64,000 nucleotides of DNA from Closterium sp. NIES-65. Taxonomy: Eukaryota; Streptophyta; Zygnematophyceae; Desmidiales; Closteriaceae. Where the stretch lies: positions 2,232,001-2,296,000 of the forward strand of contig CANXME010002317.1 in assembly GCA_948144175.1 (NCBI GenBank). The letters run 5' to 3'. This document shows positions 32,201 through 44,084 of this stretch, piece by piece. The translations under genes were made by a program, and so were the position numbers. The first letter of the stretch is position 1. Every line of letters starts with the position of its first letter. The notes under the pieces are model-generated. The model saw only the letters and a program-made list of their open reading frames with translations, was not told where the DNA came from and searched no databases.

Positions 32201-34044
32201 GGCGGTAGTAGGGTACCGACTCGTCGAACGTGACGTCCTGGGAGGACAGAACACGTCGAGAGGTGGGGTGGTAAAACTGCCACCCAGGGGCGTCGGGGGG
32301 GAACCCCAGGAAGACGCAGGGAGAAGCACGAGGGGACAGCTTGTCCGCAGACAGGTCGCGAACAAACGCCCGAGATCCCCAGACCCGGAACGCCGACGCA
32401 TCGCCAACCTTCCCCGTCCACAGCAGGGCTGGGGAGGTCTCCGGTCGAGAGACCCTGGGGTGGAGGTTGATCTGGTGCGCAGCGTACCTGACCGCAAACG
32501 GCCACAGAAAATGGGGAGCAGCCGCATGCATCATGGACGTACGAGCGACGTCCATGACCATGCCAATGCGGCGCTCAGCAATCCCATTTTGCTGCGGTGA
32601 GTCCGGAAGCGTGAAGGTCTGACGGATGCCTCGCACACGACAGTAGGCACTCAGGAGGCCAGAGGAGAACTCTCCACCTCTGTCCGAGTGCAGACGCAAA
32701 ACAGGGAAGTCAGAGCCAAAGCTCCTCCGAAGCTGGAGACGAGCTGCGCGGATCCAGTCGATCAGCACCTCAGTGACCTCACCCTTGCTGCGCAAGGGGA
32801 AGACTGTGGTGTAACGCGAGTAGTCGTCAACCACCAGCAGGAAGTAGCGCTCCTGACCCTGTCCACGGACGCGGGCTGGGCCCCACACGTCCATGTGAAG
32901 CGTCTGCAACGGGGCCTCTGTGGGAGGAAACTGGGAGGAGTGAGGGGCAGCACGCTGGCGCCCCTCGACACAGGGGACACAGGTGGGGCCAGGGCCCGGA
33001 GGAAGGGGAGGGAGAGACCGGGGAAGACCAGACACAAGGACTCGCGAGGCCATGCCTCTGAGCCGAAGCAGAGAGGGGTGGCCAAGGCGGTGGTGCCAGA
33101 GGAGGGTCTCGTGAGACAGACGACGACACGAGCAGGGGGCAGACTCAGGACCAGACCTGGACGCTGCAGCAAACACCTGACCAGACGAAGGGACCCTACC
33201 AGACTCAGCACCTGGAGGAGAAGCAGTGGTCAGTGTGTACAGGCTCGACCCTGGCCGACGTGTAAACGTAGCCAGGTGGCGACCTGTATCCTCCTCCGTG
33301 CAGTGGGTCACCCGCTGACGAGCAGGGGTGAACTGGTGGACACCCGCATCCTGGAGGTCAGCACCACTCACCAAGTTCGTCGAGAACGAGGGGAGGTAGA
33401 GACCAGTCAGGGTGCCAGAGGGGGCCGCCGGACACGGGAGGACAGTGGAGAAGCGAGCCAGGACCGGCCCCCCAGAGGGGTCAGCCAGGGACACTGCAAC
33501 CGGCCGACTCAGCGGCGTGAGAGTGGTGCGGTCCCTAAAGAAGGAGCGAGACGCTCCAGAGTCAAGGGTGAAGGTGTGAGAGGCCGAAGCCGACACAGTA
33601 CCTGAGAGGGCAGACTCACCAGCACCTGAGAGCACAGACGCACTGGCACCTAGAGCAGCAGCCTCACTAGTACCTGACGCGGCAGTACCAATGCCCGGGT
33701 CGGGCGGGAAACACCGGTAACAGTCATCCTCATCACTACCAGTCACAGCATACATAGCAGAGAGAATAGCATCAAAGTCAAGATCATAAATAGCTACTCC
33801 AGCCCTAGACAGCTCTCCCCAGCGGGGGATCTCAGCGGCCTCCGGAAACTGCTGACGCCAGGCGTCGGTCAGGCGGCCAAAGCAGCGACGGGCTGCGTGG
33901 GCGCCTCCACACCTCTCCCCCGCACGGTCACCGGTGCGAAGAACGTAGGGGCAGGGACCAAGAGCACCACCGCGCTGACGCTGCAAGTACCACTCACGGA
34001 GCTGCTGAGGGCCGGGGACGGTGCGAGAGCGCTGCTGCTGCTGC

Positions 34045-34085
<41 letters not shown>

Positions 34086-35159
34086 CTGACCACCCCCAGA
34101 GCTGCTCCGCTGGGACGAGCCACTCCGACCCCCGCCTCCACCACCACCCCCGCCTCCACCGCCACCCCCGTCTCCACCGCCACCTCCCCCACCAGGACCG
34201 TCGCTCCCACCGCTCCCACCGCCTCCTCCGCTACCACCTCCGCCGCCACCTCCGCCTCCACCGCCGCCACTAGTACCTCCACTCCCGCCACCACCTCCAC
34301 CGCCACCCCCACTCCCCCCGCCACCCCCACCTCCTCCGCCACTGCCTCCTCTAGATCCACCCGCTCCCTTGCCCCCCTTGCCCTTGCCAGAGCGGCGTCT
34401 GCCGCTGGGGGCAGACGCCGCACCGACCGACTCAAAACCAGCGAGGTCGGCCGTAGCAGCAGAGGCGACAGAGGGCAGCAGGGGGGAAGGAGAACACCCC
34501 TCAAAGATGGGGGTGCGAGGGTCACCCCTAGAGGCCCCTACAGCGACAATACTCTTCTCAGCCGCTAGCAGGGACTCCTCAAGGAGGTCGACAGTGAGGG
34601 TGGTGGGACAGACAGAGAGAAACTGGTCCCTAACGACACGAAGGGACTCAGGAAGACGGGTGACGAGAAAGTAGAGAGTGATATACATGGGAGGAGGGTT
34701 TGCGGCGCGGAACTCAGCAGGAAGGGCAGCGCGGTAGCGAGCGTCACTAGCGCGGAGGTGGGTAACGAGGTCAGCGACAGTGGGAAAGGAAGCGAGGTCA
34801 GGGAAGAGAAACGGTAGCATGAGGCGGCTAAGGGTAGCGGAGGAAGGGGAGGAGTAGCGTGCAACTACAGCGTCGTACAAGGCCTGAGCGGTCTTGCACT
34901 GACTAAAGTGGGCACGCTCAGAGGAAGGGAGGTGGCGACGCACAGCAAGACGTGCAGCAGCATCGCGGGTCGCCCACTTGGAGCGAACGGCAGAGTCAGC
35001 ATCAGCAGGCGGGGCAGGGACAGCTCCAGAGACAAAGTCAAAGAGAGAGACCTCATCTATCGCATCACACAGTAAGTACAGCTGCAGGTCTTCAATCCAG
35101 ACGGCAAAGTCAATGGCCCTCCCCTCAGCGTCAAAAGTAAGAACATTGGGGGTGGCCAT
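29226..35159 (-). CDS. Copia-1 G1 gag-pol polyprotein, uninterrupted
   Basis: Start ATG at 35159 (MATPNVLTFDAEGRAIDF), shared with C1 and D1; upstream in-frame codons have no ATG. It encodes about 1977 residues. Rough order: Gag 1-230, Gly-rich spacer 245-355, Gln run near 360-380, Cys/His motif (CPYVLRTGDRAGERCGGAH...RCF) near 400, protease DSGAS near 531, pre-integrase HHRLGHPS near 665, integrase Asp near 755, Asp near 824 and Glu near 860 (spacing fits D,D35E), PGGAE repeat linker, RT YVDD near 1650, and RNase H (ADASWADD, AEIYA, YVDNKA) to the end. All catalytic residues that I can check are present. Without a 5' LTR it has no element promoter. It could still act in trans if transcribed from outside. 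Confidence 0.95.
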
Positions 35160-36005
35160 GGCAGCAGCTGAAAGTCTCACCGGGCTGGAAGAGTCGGGTA
35201 GGTCAGCAGCAGAGGAACACAGCTCAGGGACAGCAGCACGGCTCCTCAGATGGCTCGCGTGGCTTAGGCGGCTCGGGCGGCTCGGGCGGCTCGGGCGGCT
35301 CGGGCGGCTCGGGCGGCTCGGGCGTCTCGCGCGGCTCGGGTGGCGTAGGGGCTCACGGGCGGCGCGGGCTGCTGGGGCTGCTCACGTGCAGCACGGCGGG
35401 CTGCAGCAGGGCCGGTGGTGGGCTGTAGCAGGGCCGGTGGCGGGCTGTAGCAGGGCCGGCGGCGGGCTGTAGCAGGGCCGGCGGCGGGCTGTAGCAGGGG
35501 CCGGTGGCGGCTGTAGCAGGGCCGGTGGTGGGCTGTAGCAGGGCCGGTGGCGGGCTGTAGCAGGGGCCGGTGGCGGCTGTAGCAGGGCCGGTGGCGGGCT
35601 GTAGCAGGGCCGGCGGCGGGCTGTAGTAGGGGCCGGTGGCGGCTGTAGCAGGGCCGGTGGCGGGCCTAAGTGGGGCCAGCGCGGGGCCGACAGGGCGTAG
35701 GTGGGGCCGGCGCGGGGCCGAAGAGGGGCCTAAGCGGGGCCGACGGAGCCTACGCGGGGCCGACACGGAGCCGAGACGGGGCCTGGGCGGGGCCTACGCG
35801 GGGCCGACGAGGGGTACGCGGGGTCGACGAGGGGTACGCGGGGCCTACGCGGGGCCGACGAGGGGTACGCGGGGCCTACGCGGGGCCTACGTGGGGCCGA
35901 CGAGGGGTACGCGGGGCCTACGCGGGGCCGACGAGGGGTACGCGGGGCCGACGAGGGGTACGCGGGGCCGACGAGGGGTACGTGGGGCCTACGCGGGACC
36001 GCCGC
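35160..36005 (-). repeat. G1 leader minisatellites
   Basis: Three tandem blocks: GGCTCGGGC units (9 bp, about 35256-35330), GCTGTAGCAGGGCCGGTGGC units (about 23-bp period, 35395-35660), and GGGGCCTACGCGGGGCCGAC units (about 35690-36000). No coding is credible; the long frames on both strands are repeat products. Confidence 0.85.
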
Positions 36006-36424
36006 CTAGGGCGGCCCGAATTTTTCTCACGAGCCCCAGCGAGCCGTCGCCCGTAGGCCCCTGCTAGCCCCTAGGCCGACGTGCGACCCACAGCCGCCCG
36101 CCTGCAGGTCGCAGCCAGCGCGCCGCAAGGATCGCGCGTCAGCTGCTGCAGAGCGCGACCCACAGCCGCCGCTAGAACGCAGCCGCGGCCCGCGCGCAGC
36201 TGCACCCTAGGCGCCGCCGCGCACCCACCCTAGGCCCGCCGTCGCGCCGCCTTACCTGCCCGACCCGCGTCACCCGAGTCGCGCCGCCCGAGTCGCGCCA
36301 CCCTGACCGAGCCGCGCCGCCCTGACCGAGCCGCGCCGCCCTACCTGCTGCAACTGCTATTCATGCTCCTACTGCTTCTACTGTTACTACTGCTACTGCT
36401 ACTGCTACTCCTACTACTGCCAAT
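36006..36424 (+). other. P1 leader, 5' truncated
   Basis: GC-rich sequence with CGAGCCGCGCCGCCCTGAC repeats (about 36280-36345) and a CTACTGCTACTG tract (about 36366-36415). It leads to the Gag start at 36425. The reverse reading resembles the E1 leader end at about 58190-58330. Confidence 0.75.
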
Positions 36425-37725
36425 ATGGCCAATCCCACTGTTCTCACCTTTGACGCCGAGGGCCGCCCGATTAAGTTCGATATCTGGCTTGATGACCTCC
36501 ACCTGTTCCTCCAGATCACTGCCAAGGATGATGTCACCTGTAAGACCACACGTCTGGCACTGCTCCCGCACCTCCCATTACTGCTGACAGTGGCAGACTC
36601 GTGATGCTCACGCTCGCCTAGCCGTTCGCAGCCACCTGCCGGTAGATGAGCGCGAGCACTTCGGCCAGCATAAGACCGCTAAGGAGCTGTATGACGCAGT
36701 AGTCGCGCGCTACTCCTCCCCTGCCACTGCTGCTATAGGCCGTCTCTCACTGCCCTACCTCTTCCCCGACCTATCCGCCTTTGCCACTGTAGCTGACCTC
36801 ATCACCCACCTCCGTACCAGTGACCTTCGCTACCGTGCCGCACTCCCCCCCGATTTCCTCGCCAAGAACCCCCCCCCCCCCCGATGTACCTCACACTGTA
36901 CCACCTTGTCACGCGCCTCCCTGACTCCCTTCGCACAGTCAGGGACCACTTTCTCGCCCTCTCCCCCACTGACCTCACTGTCTACCTCCTCGAGAAGGAA
37001 CTCCTAGCAGCTGAGAAGAGCATTGTAGCTGTAGGTGCCTCTTGTGCTGACCCCCGCACCCCCTTTTTTAGGGGTGCTCCCCCGTCCCCCTCCTCCCCTC
37101 CATTGCATCTGCTGCTGCTGTCGACTTCCTTGGAACTGAGGGGGTCGGGGCCGCGTCTGCTCCTAGTGGGAGGCGCAAGGGCGGCGGGGGCAAGGGGGGG
37201 GCAGGAGGTGGAGGAGGTGGAGGTGGGGGCGGCGGCGGTGGAGGGGGTGGAGGGGGCGGGGGTGGTGGCGGAGGTGGGAGTGGCGCGGGTGGTGGGGGGG
37301 CCGGTGGCGGCACAGGGGGTGGTGGCGGCGGCGGTGGTGGAGGTGGTGGGGTTGGTGGTGGCAGTGGTGGCGGCGGTGGAGCGGGTGGCGGGCGCGGTGG
37401 AGCGGTACAGCGTGGGGGTTTCGGCGGTGGCCAGAGGCAGCAGCAGCAGCGTCTCGGTGAGACTCCCTCGCCCCAGCAGCTCCGTGAGTGGTACTCTCAG
37501 CGTGGGGGGTCTGGGGGTGGGGGTACTTGCCCGTACGTCATCCACACAGGTGACCGCACTGGCCAGACTTGTGGGAGGTTTCACACGGCATAGCGCTGCT
37601 TCTTTCGCCTCGACGACGCCTGGCGCGAGCAGTTCCCGGACGCCTCTGAGCTGCCCCGCTAGGCGGATCTGCTCAAGAAAGGAATTGATATCTTTGCTCT
37701 TGATTATGATGCTATCCTTGCTGCT
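36425..37725 (+). pseudogene. Copia-1 P1 gag, frameshifted
   Basis: The start at 36425 (MANPTVLTFDAEGRPIKFD) aligns with the E1 start MASPTVLSFDSEGRPIKFD. Frame changes occur near 36535 and 36600, and a long C run near 36870 breaks the frame before MYLTLYHLVTRLPDSLRTVRDHFLAL. A Gly-rich spacer lies at about 37180-37400. The Cys/His motif (CPYVIHTGDRTGQTCGRFH) is followed by a stop near 37591, and a second stop lies near 37661. Confidence 0.87.
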
Positions 37726-40700
37726 ATGTATGCATTGACTAGTAGTGTTGAGGGTGACCGTTACCTGAGTGTACCGCCCGACCCAGGTTTTGAGACCGGT
37801 GAGGCTGCAGCTCTAGGTGCTAGTGCGTCTGCTGCTCCAGGTCCTGGTGAGGCTGTTGCCCTAGGTGCTAGTGCGTCTACGTCTGCTGGTACCACACCTA
37901 CTGAGGCACTTCACACCTTCACACTGGACTCAGGTGCTTCCCGCTGTTTCTTTCGCGACCGCACTGCCCTAGAGCAGCTCCCTAGACCGGTTGCTGTCTC
38001 CCTGGCTGACCCCTCAGGGGGTCCGGTCCTTGCGACCTCCACCACTGCCCTCCCTTGTCTTGCTGTCCCGTCTGGCACGCTGTCGTGCCTCTACAACCCC
38101 TCGTTCTCTTTGAACTTGGTGGCGGGTTCCGCGCTCCAGGACGCGGGTGTTCACCAGTTCACCCCAGCCTACGAGCGTGTGACGCACTGCACGTGTGCCC
38201 AGACAGGTCGTCACCTGGCTACCTTCACTCGGCAGCCAGGGTCAGACTTGTACACACTGACCACTGAGTCCCCACAGGTAGGTGCGTCTGCGTCTGCGTC
38301 AGGTCAGCTGTCGGCCCCCTGCTCGTGTCGCTCCCTGTCGCACAGGACTGTCCTCTGGCACCACCGCCTTGGTCACCCGTCAGTGCAGCGCCTTCGCGGC
38401 ATGCACTCCAGGTACCTTGTCTCTGGTCTTCCCAGAGTTCTCCCTCCCCTATCACCCTCCCCTGCTCCTCCCTGTCTTCCTTGTGTCGAGGGGCGGCAGC
38501 GCGCCGCTCCTCACTCCTCCTCGTTCCCTCTCACAGAGGCTCCCCTGCAGACTCTCCACCTGGACGTGTGGGGCCCAGCCCGCTTACGGGGACAGGGCCA
38601 CGAGCGGTACTTTCTGCTGGTCGTCGACGACGACACGCACTACACCACGGTCTTCCCCTTGCGTACCAAGGGTGAGGTCTCTGATGTATTGATCCCCTGG
38701 ATCCGCGCTGCTCGTCTCCAGCTCCACCAGCGGTTCCAGTCGGACTTTCCTGTCCTACGTTTGCACTCTGACCAAGGTGGCAAGTTTTCCTCTGACCTCT
38801 TGGCAGCCTACTGTGCGAAGCACGGCATCCGCCAAACGTTCACTCTCCCGGCCTCTCCGCAGCAGAATGGGGTTGCTGAGCGCCGCATTGGTCTTATCAT
38901 GGAGGTCGCTCGTACCTCCATGATCCATGCGGCTGCCCCCGATTTCCTGTGGCCGTTTGCAGTGCAGTACGCCGCACATCAGCTCAACCTCTGGCCCCGT
39001 GTCTTCGTTCCGGAGACCTCGCCCACCCTCCGGTGGACGGGGGAGGTTGGTGATGCGTCGGTGTTCCGCGTCTGGGGATGTCGAGCTTTTGTCCGCGATA
39101 CGCCGGCGGACAAGCTCTCCTCCCATGCCGTTCCCTGTGTCTTCCTTGGCTTTGTCCCTGACGCGCCTGGCTGGCAGTTTTACCACCCCACCTCGCGTCG
39201 TGTCTTCGCCTCTCAGAACGTCACCTTTGACGAGTCGGTACCCTTTAACCGTCTCTTCCCCTACCGCACTGCCCCGCTTCGCCCCCCGTCGCTCTTCCTC
39301 ACCCCAAGTGTCCCGTCGGTAGACCCCCTCCCCCACCAGGGTGCTGCTCCCTCAGGTGTTTCCCAGGTAGACCCGGTCGAGCCTGTCGAGGTAGCTGTTG
39401 ACTCTGGTCCTGCGCGAGGTACTAAGTGTGCTGAGCCTGGTGGTGCTGGGACTGGGGGCAGTGAGACTGGGGGTGCTGAGCCTGGGGGTGTGGAGACTGA
39501 GGGTGCTGAGCCTGGGGGTGCGGAGACTGGGGGTGCTGAGCCTGGGGGTGCGGAGACTTTGGGTGCAGAGCCTAGAGGTGCTGCGACTGGGGGTGCTGAG
39601 ACTAGGGGTGCTGAGCCTGGTTGCTCTCCCTCTTCACAGCAGCTGCGTGAGTGGTACTCTCAGCACTACAGCCTCAGTCGTGGGGCTACTGGAGCTGGGG
39701 GGTCTGCTGGAGTAGGAGCTGGTGGCCTAGCAGGTGCAGTGCCGCACCCAGAGCCTCCCTCCCCTCAGCGGCTATGTGAGTGGAACGCTCGGCGATGCAG
39801 CCTCAGGAGTGGAGCTCCTAGCGTTGAGGTACCGCCAGCTGGAGGCCCTACTACTGGAGGTACTGCTTACTCGGATGCTGCTGGTGCTACTGGAGGTCCT
39901 GGAGGTGCTGCTGGTGCTGCTGGAGGTTCTGGAGCTGCTAGGGGTGCTGCCGGTACTGTTGGAGGTTCTGGAGCTGCTGGAGGTGCTGCCAGTGCTGGTG
40001 GAGGGTCTGGAGCTGCTGGAGGTACTGGCGGTGCTGGTGGAGGTGCTGCTGGTGCAGGTTCGACTGGAGGTTCTAGTGCGGTCTCTGCTGCTTCTGGGGG
40101 CGCTTCACGGCCGCGGCCGTACTTTGTTCCGCTCCTTCAGCAGGTTCTTGGTCAGCCGCCTCCTCCTAGTCCTCCTCCCTCCTTAGAGTGTCCTCCGCTT
40201 GTCCAGTCGCAGTCCCAGCTCCCACCTCCCTCACCACTTCCTAGTCCTTCTCCCTACACTGGTCCGACAGGCGTACTTACAGAGCGTCGTGAGCCTGAGT
40301 CTCGTCCTGTGTCGCCTGTGTCGCGTCCTGTGTCACCTATTCGTGCTGCTCGCACTTGTCTCCGTGGTCAGCGTGAGCGTCCTCCACCTGTGCCTGGCAC
40401 ACACTATATGACTCTGCGTCCTTCCACTGCTCCACAGCGTGTCCCTCTGCCGTCCCCTCCTGAGTCCTCTCTTCGTGTCCTTGCAGACCCGGAGTCTGAC
40501 TCTCTTCGTGCTGCCAGTCCTACTGTCACGCGTCTCCTGGCCACTACTGTCACTGACCCTTCCTTTGAGTCTGCTGCTGCGTCTGCCCTAGTTGCTGAGC
40601 TTGTCGGCTTTGCTGCTCACTGTCGTCTAGACTACGCTGCCAGTCTTATTGGTGAGTCTGAGTCTGTCAGTCCTCCGTCCGTTGGGGGTGAGTGTGCTCT

Positions 40701-40839
40701 AGGCACGGACGTCCTTGAGGACACACAGGAGGACCTTGAGTGTCTTGCAGCCGCTGCGCCTCATCTCGTGTCCATGTTGATTGCCCTTGAGGGAGACCCG
40801 GATGCTCCAGACATCCCGACTCCGCGCTCTTACGCTTAG
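37726..40839 (+). pseudogene. Copia-1 P1 protease and integrase, long open part
   Basis: About 1037 open codons. Protease FTLDSGASRCFF near 37930; pre-integrase VLWHHRLGHPS and CLPCVEGRQRAAPH; integrase HLDVWGP, LHSDQGGKF and NGVAERR (D, D, E kept, though neighbours differ from the HSDRGGEF of E1). A Gly/Glu-rich linker of 15-bp repeats (about 39430-39620) and a second Gly/Ala-rich repeat (about 39840-40070) follow. The frame ends at a TAG in RSYA (40837-40839), just before the RT. Confidence 0.92.
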
Positions 40840-41365
40840 GCGATCACGGGTGAGTACTCCTCTCAGTCGTAGTCAGCCATGGATGCAGAGATGGCATCCT
40901 GGAAGTCCACTAGCACTTACGTTGACGAGGTTCCCCCTCCTGGGGCGAACATCGTCAGTGGCATGTGGATTTTCAGGGTGAAGCAGCCGCCGGGTTCTCC
41001 GCCTGTCTTCAAGGCCCATTATGTTGCTCGAGGCTTCAGTCAGCAAGAGGGAGTAGACTTCTTTCAGACCTTCTCCCCCACCCCAAAGATGACCATTCTT
41101 CGGGTGCTACTGCACGTTGCTGCTCAGCGTGACTACAAGCTTCACTCTCTTGACTTCAGCACTGCTTTCTTGCAGGGCAGCCTGCACGAGGAGATCTGGC
41201 TGCGCCGCCTTCCTGGCTTCACTGAGTCTTTTCCTCCTGGTACCCAGTGGAGCCTCCGGCGGCCAGTCTACGGTCTCCGTCAGGCGCCACGTGAGTGGCA
41301 CGACACACTGAGGACTACTCTTGCGGCGCTTGGGTTCACGCCCTCTACTGCCGACCCGTCGCTGT

Positions 41366-41495
41366 TGTCAAAGTTTGAAGGAAGAAAGAGGAATGAACTA
41401 GCAGAAATGAGGATACAAATAGCAAACCCTAGAAGGGTTGTACTCGCTATAGAGCACCCCACTACAGGCTAGAACATAAGAATAATATTCTGACA
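41366..41495 (-). repeat. T4 3' LTR
   Basis: 130 bp, TGTCAAAGTTTGAAG to ATTCTGACA; identical to its partner by eye. Confidence 0.95.
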
Positions 41496-42511
41496 CACCC
41501 CCATAGCCAAAGTGGGGTGTAATCAGCAGAGGAGGCAAAACAGTACAAGCTCAGGGTGGATCACAATGTCACCACGCATTCTGAGCACAAGGTCAAGTAG
41601 AAATAGTTCAAAGTTAACAATTATGAGCAAAGCTAGCAGTGGTCACAACGGGCAAGTGAGGAGGAGGAGGGAGAGTGAGAGGAGAGGAGATAGAAGGCGG
41701 CGGCTGAAGCTGCAGACACACGGGCAACAGGAGTGGCGAGCACAGTGGCTACCGGGACAGCGCCCCGGACTACGGGAGTAACAGGCCCCGCGGCTCAAGT
41801 AGCGGCAGACGGGCAACGGACCCACAGGCGACCGGCTCAGCGACAAGCTCACTGGGCTACCGGGACAGCGCCCCGGACTACAGGTGCTGCGGACGACAAA
41901 CTGGCAACCTCCGCTCAACCTCCCACACACAGTCCCACCCCCCTCATACACACCCACTGCTACACCGCTAGCTCCACTCCCACGCACCCCCCTTAAACCC
42001 TAAACCCAGTCTCCCACACAACCACCCCCCTCAGCGACAGCTGCAGCAGTGGGAGACGAAGGAGGAGGAGGAGAAAGGGAGGAAGGCACACCGGCCACCC
42101 CCATACCCGCCACCCCACAGCTCGCAAGCGGCCCCCTCAGGTCGCCACGACGGACGACGGGAATTGGGGGGGAGGGGAGGAAAGGGGGGGGGGGGGGGAC
42201 GGGACCGGGGCCGCGACGAGGGGCGGGGCCGCGACGGTCGGGGCGGGGCCGCGACATAGGGCGGGGCCGCGACGTAGGGCGGGGCCGCGACATAGGGCGG
42301 GGCCGCAACGTTGGGCGGGGCCGCGAAGGTAGGGCGGGGCCGAGCCGGGCAGGCGCACGGGCGGCGACGGGCCGGGGCGGGGCCGCGACGAAGGGCGGGG
42401 CCGAGCCGGGCAGGCGCACGGGCGGCGACGGGCCGGGGCGGGGCCGCGACGTAGAGCGGGGCCGCGTCAAGGGGCGGGGCCGCGACGATCGGGGCGGGGC
42501 CGCGACGTAGG

Positions 42512-42620
42512 GGAGAAGCCCGCCGCGCGCCTCGGGGCGCACAGCGGGCAATGAACCGCCGCGCGCCTCGGGGCGCACGGCGGGCAGAAAACCGCCGCGC
42601 GCCTCGGGGCGCACGGCGGG
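42512..42620 (-). other. T4 leader hairpin array
   Basis: Three copies of a GC-rich inverted repeat (arms near CGCCGCGCGCC and GGCGCACGGCG, loop TCGG) separated by GGGCAATGAA or GGGCAGAAAA spacers, about 65-80 bp from the primer-binding site. The perfect terminal hairpin seen in T1 and T2 is absent here. Confidence 0.75.
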
Positions 42621-42698
42621 AGGAAAAAGTAGCAGCGGAAGCGAGGTGGTAACCCACCCACAGGATCGATCCAAGGGGATCGACCTGCTCTGATAGCA

Positions 42699-42828
42699 TG
42701 TCAAAGTTTGAAGGAAGAAAGAGGAATGAACTAGCAGAAATGAGGATACAAATAGCAAACCCTAGAAGGGTTGTACTCGCTATAGAGCACCCCACTACAG
42801 GCTAGAACATAAGAATAATATTCTGACA
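42699..42828 (-). repeat. T4 5' LTR
   Basis: 130 bp; followed by the GCTGT target duplication and in-frame resumption of P1 RT. Confidence 0.95.
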
Positions 42829-44084
42829 GCTGTTTCTGCGCACTGACACTTCGCTACCGCCGTTCTACATCCTCGTGTACGTCGATGACTTGGTCTTTGC
42901 CACTGCTGACACTGATGCTCTCGCCCACGTGAATTTGGAGCTGTAGAAGAGACACACGTGCACAGACCTGGGTGAACTGCGCAGCTACCTTGGCTTGCAC
43001 ATCACCCGGGACAGAGCACGGCGCACCATCACACTGACTCAGTCACACATGGTGCAGCAGGTCCTTCAGCGCTTCGGCTTCACCTGGTCCTCAGCACAGG
43101 CCACTCCTCTGGCTATAGGTTACTCGCTCTCAGCTCTGCCTTCGGATGAGTCCGTAGAGCCAAGTGGTCCTTACCCAGAGCTAGTTGGTTGCCTCATGTA
43201 CTTGATGACTTGCACTCGTCCTGACCTAGCATACCCTCTTCGCCTTCTGGCCCGCTACGTGGCTCCTGGCAGGCACCGAAAGGTGCACTGGGATGTTGCA
43301 AAGAGGGTATTGCCCTACGTGTGCAGTACATCGGGCATGGGGCTCGTGCTTGGAGGAGGGAGCTCAGTTTTTCTCACTGGGCACTCAGACGCTTCTTGGG
43401 TTGACGACCAGGCTACTCAGCGGTCGTCACAGGGTTACACCTTCAGCCTTGGCTCTGGTTCAGTTTCTTGGCGTTCTACTTGCTCGTCTTCTGTTCTCAG
43501 CTCCAGTTGTGAGGCTGAGATCTACGCCACAGCCATGGCTGCGCAAGAGCTACGCTGGCTCACCTACCTGCTGACTGACTTGGGAGAGCGGCCTAGTTCT
43601 CCTCCAGTGCTGTACGTCGATAACAAGGCTGCCATTGCCTTGTGTGAGGAGCACAGACTGGAGCACAGAACGAAGCACATCGCTCTCCGTTACTTCCTGG
43701 CTCGAGAGCTGCAGCAGCGCGGTCAGCTTCATCTGCGTTACGTGGCCACTCAGGCCAACACCGCTAATATATTCACCAAGGCACTTCAGTCTGGTGATCA
43801 TCAGCGTTTCTGCACTTTGCTAGGGCTTGCGCCCACTTTTCCTCACTTGCAGTAGGCTTTGCCTGTACTGTGATCTCTATATATCTTTACCTACCTGTTT
43901 GCTTTGCTAGGTTGAGATCACCTTGCTGTTATTGTTGCATATATGCCTATGCAAGTGAACTGGCCTTGAGGCCCTTTGCTTGTGCTCAGAGTGTGTGGTG
44001 ACGTTGTGATCCACCCTGAGCTTGTTTGCCTTTCTTGACTGGTCTTGTGACCCCTTGCTCTCCCCCACTTTGCCTATGGGGGTG

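Larger units (their letters stand above)
28897..36005 (-). mobile_element. Copia-1 element G1, intact frame but 5' LTR deleted
   Basis: The left (3') LTR is 28897-29028, 132 bp, the same length as the D1 LTR. The polypurine tract is at 29029-29039. The gag-pol frame 29226-35159 is uninterrupted. The leader runs from 35160 to about 36000 and passes straight into the P1 leader with no LTR or primer-binding site. G1 therefore inserted into the P1 5' LTR, and a deletion later removed the G1 5' LTR, the rest of the P1 LTR and both primer-binding sites. The exact right end is uncertain by tens of bases. Confidence 0.88.
41366..42828 (-). mobile_element. Miniature LTR element T4, young (TRIM-like)
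   Basis: 130-bp LTRs at 41366-41495 and 42699-42828 look identical base for base. Flanks are GCTGT (41361-41365 and 42829-42833). Primer-binding site TGCTATCAGAGC at 42698-42687; polypurine tract at 41496-41506. The interior has the CTGCAGC module near 42040, a 19-bp-scale GGGCGGGGCCGCGACGTAG minisatellite (about 42200-42500) and three leader hairpins (42512-42620). Identical LTRs imply recent mobility. Confidence 0.95.
40840..43855 (+). pseudogene. Copia-1 P1 reverse transcriptase and RNase H (split by T4)
   Basis: RT from 40879 (MDAEMASWKSTSTYVDEVPPPG), ARGFSQQEGVDFFQTFSPTP, LDFSTAFLQGSLHEEIWLRRLP, YGLRQAPREWHDTL to STADPSL, where T4 enters. It resumes at 42834 with LRTDTSLPPFYILVYVDDLVFA (catalytic YVDD). 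A stop replaces Gln near 42945 in LELQKRH. RNase H follows: SDASWVDDQATQRSSQG, CEAEIYATAMAAQELRW, VLYVDNKAAIALC, and it ends at 43855 (APTFPHLQ). The 3' untranslated region and polypurine tract follow to 44084. Confidence 0.93.

Noticed and set aside
34020..34085. CTG/CAG triplet expansion as a separate microsatellite feature
   Set aside because: It lies in frame inside G1 gag-pol and encodes a Gln run also present in N (5401-5430), so it is part of the gene.
35636..36067. Arg/Gly-rich frames in leader regions
   Set aside because: They are products of GC-rich minisatellites, open in several frames at once, with no start context or domain.
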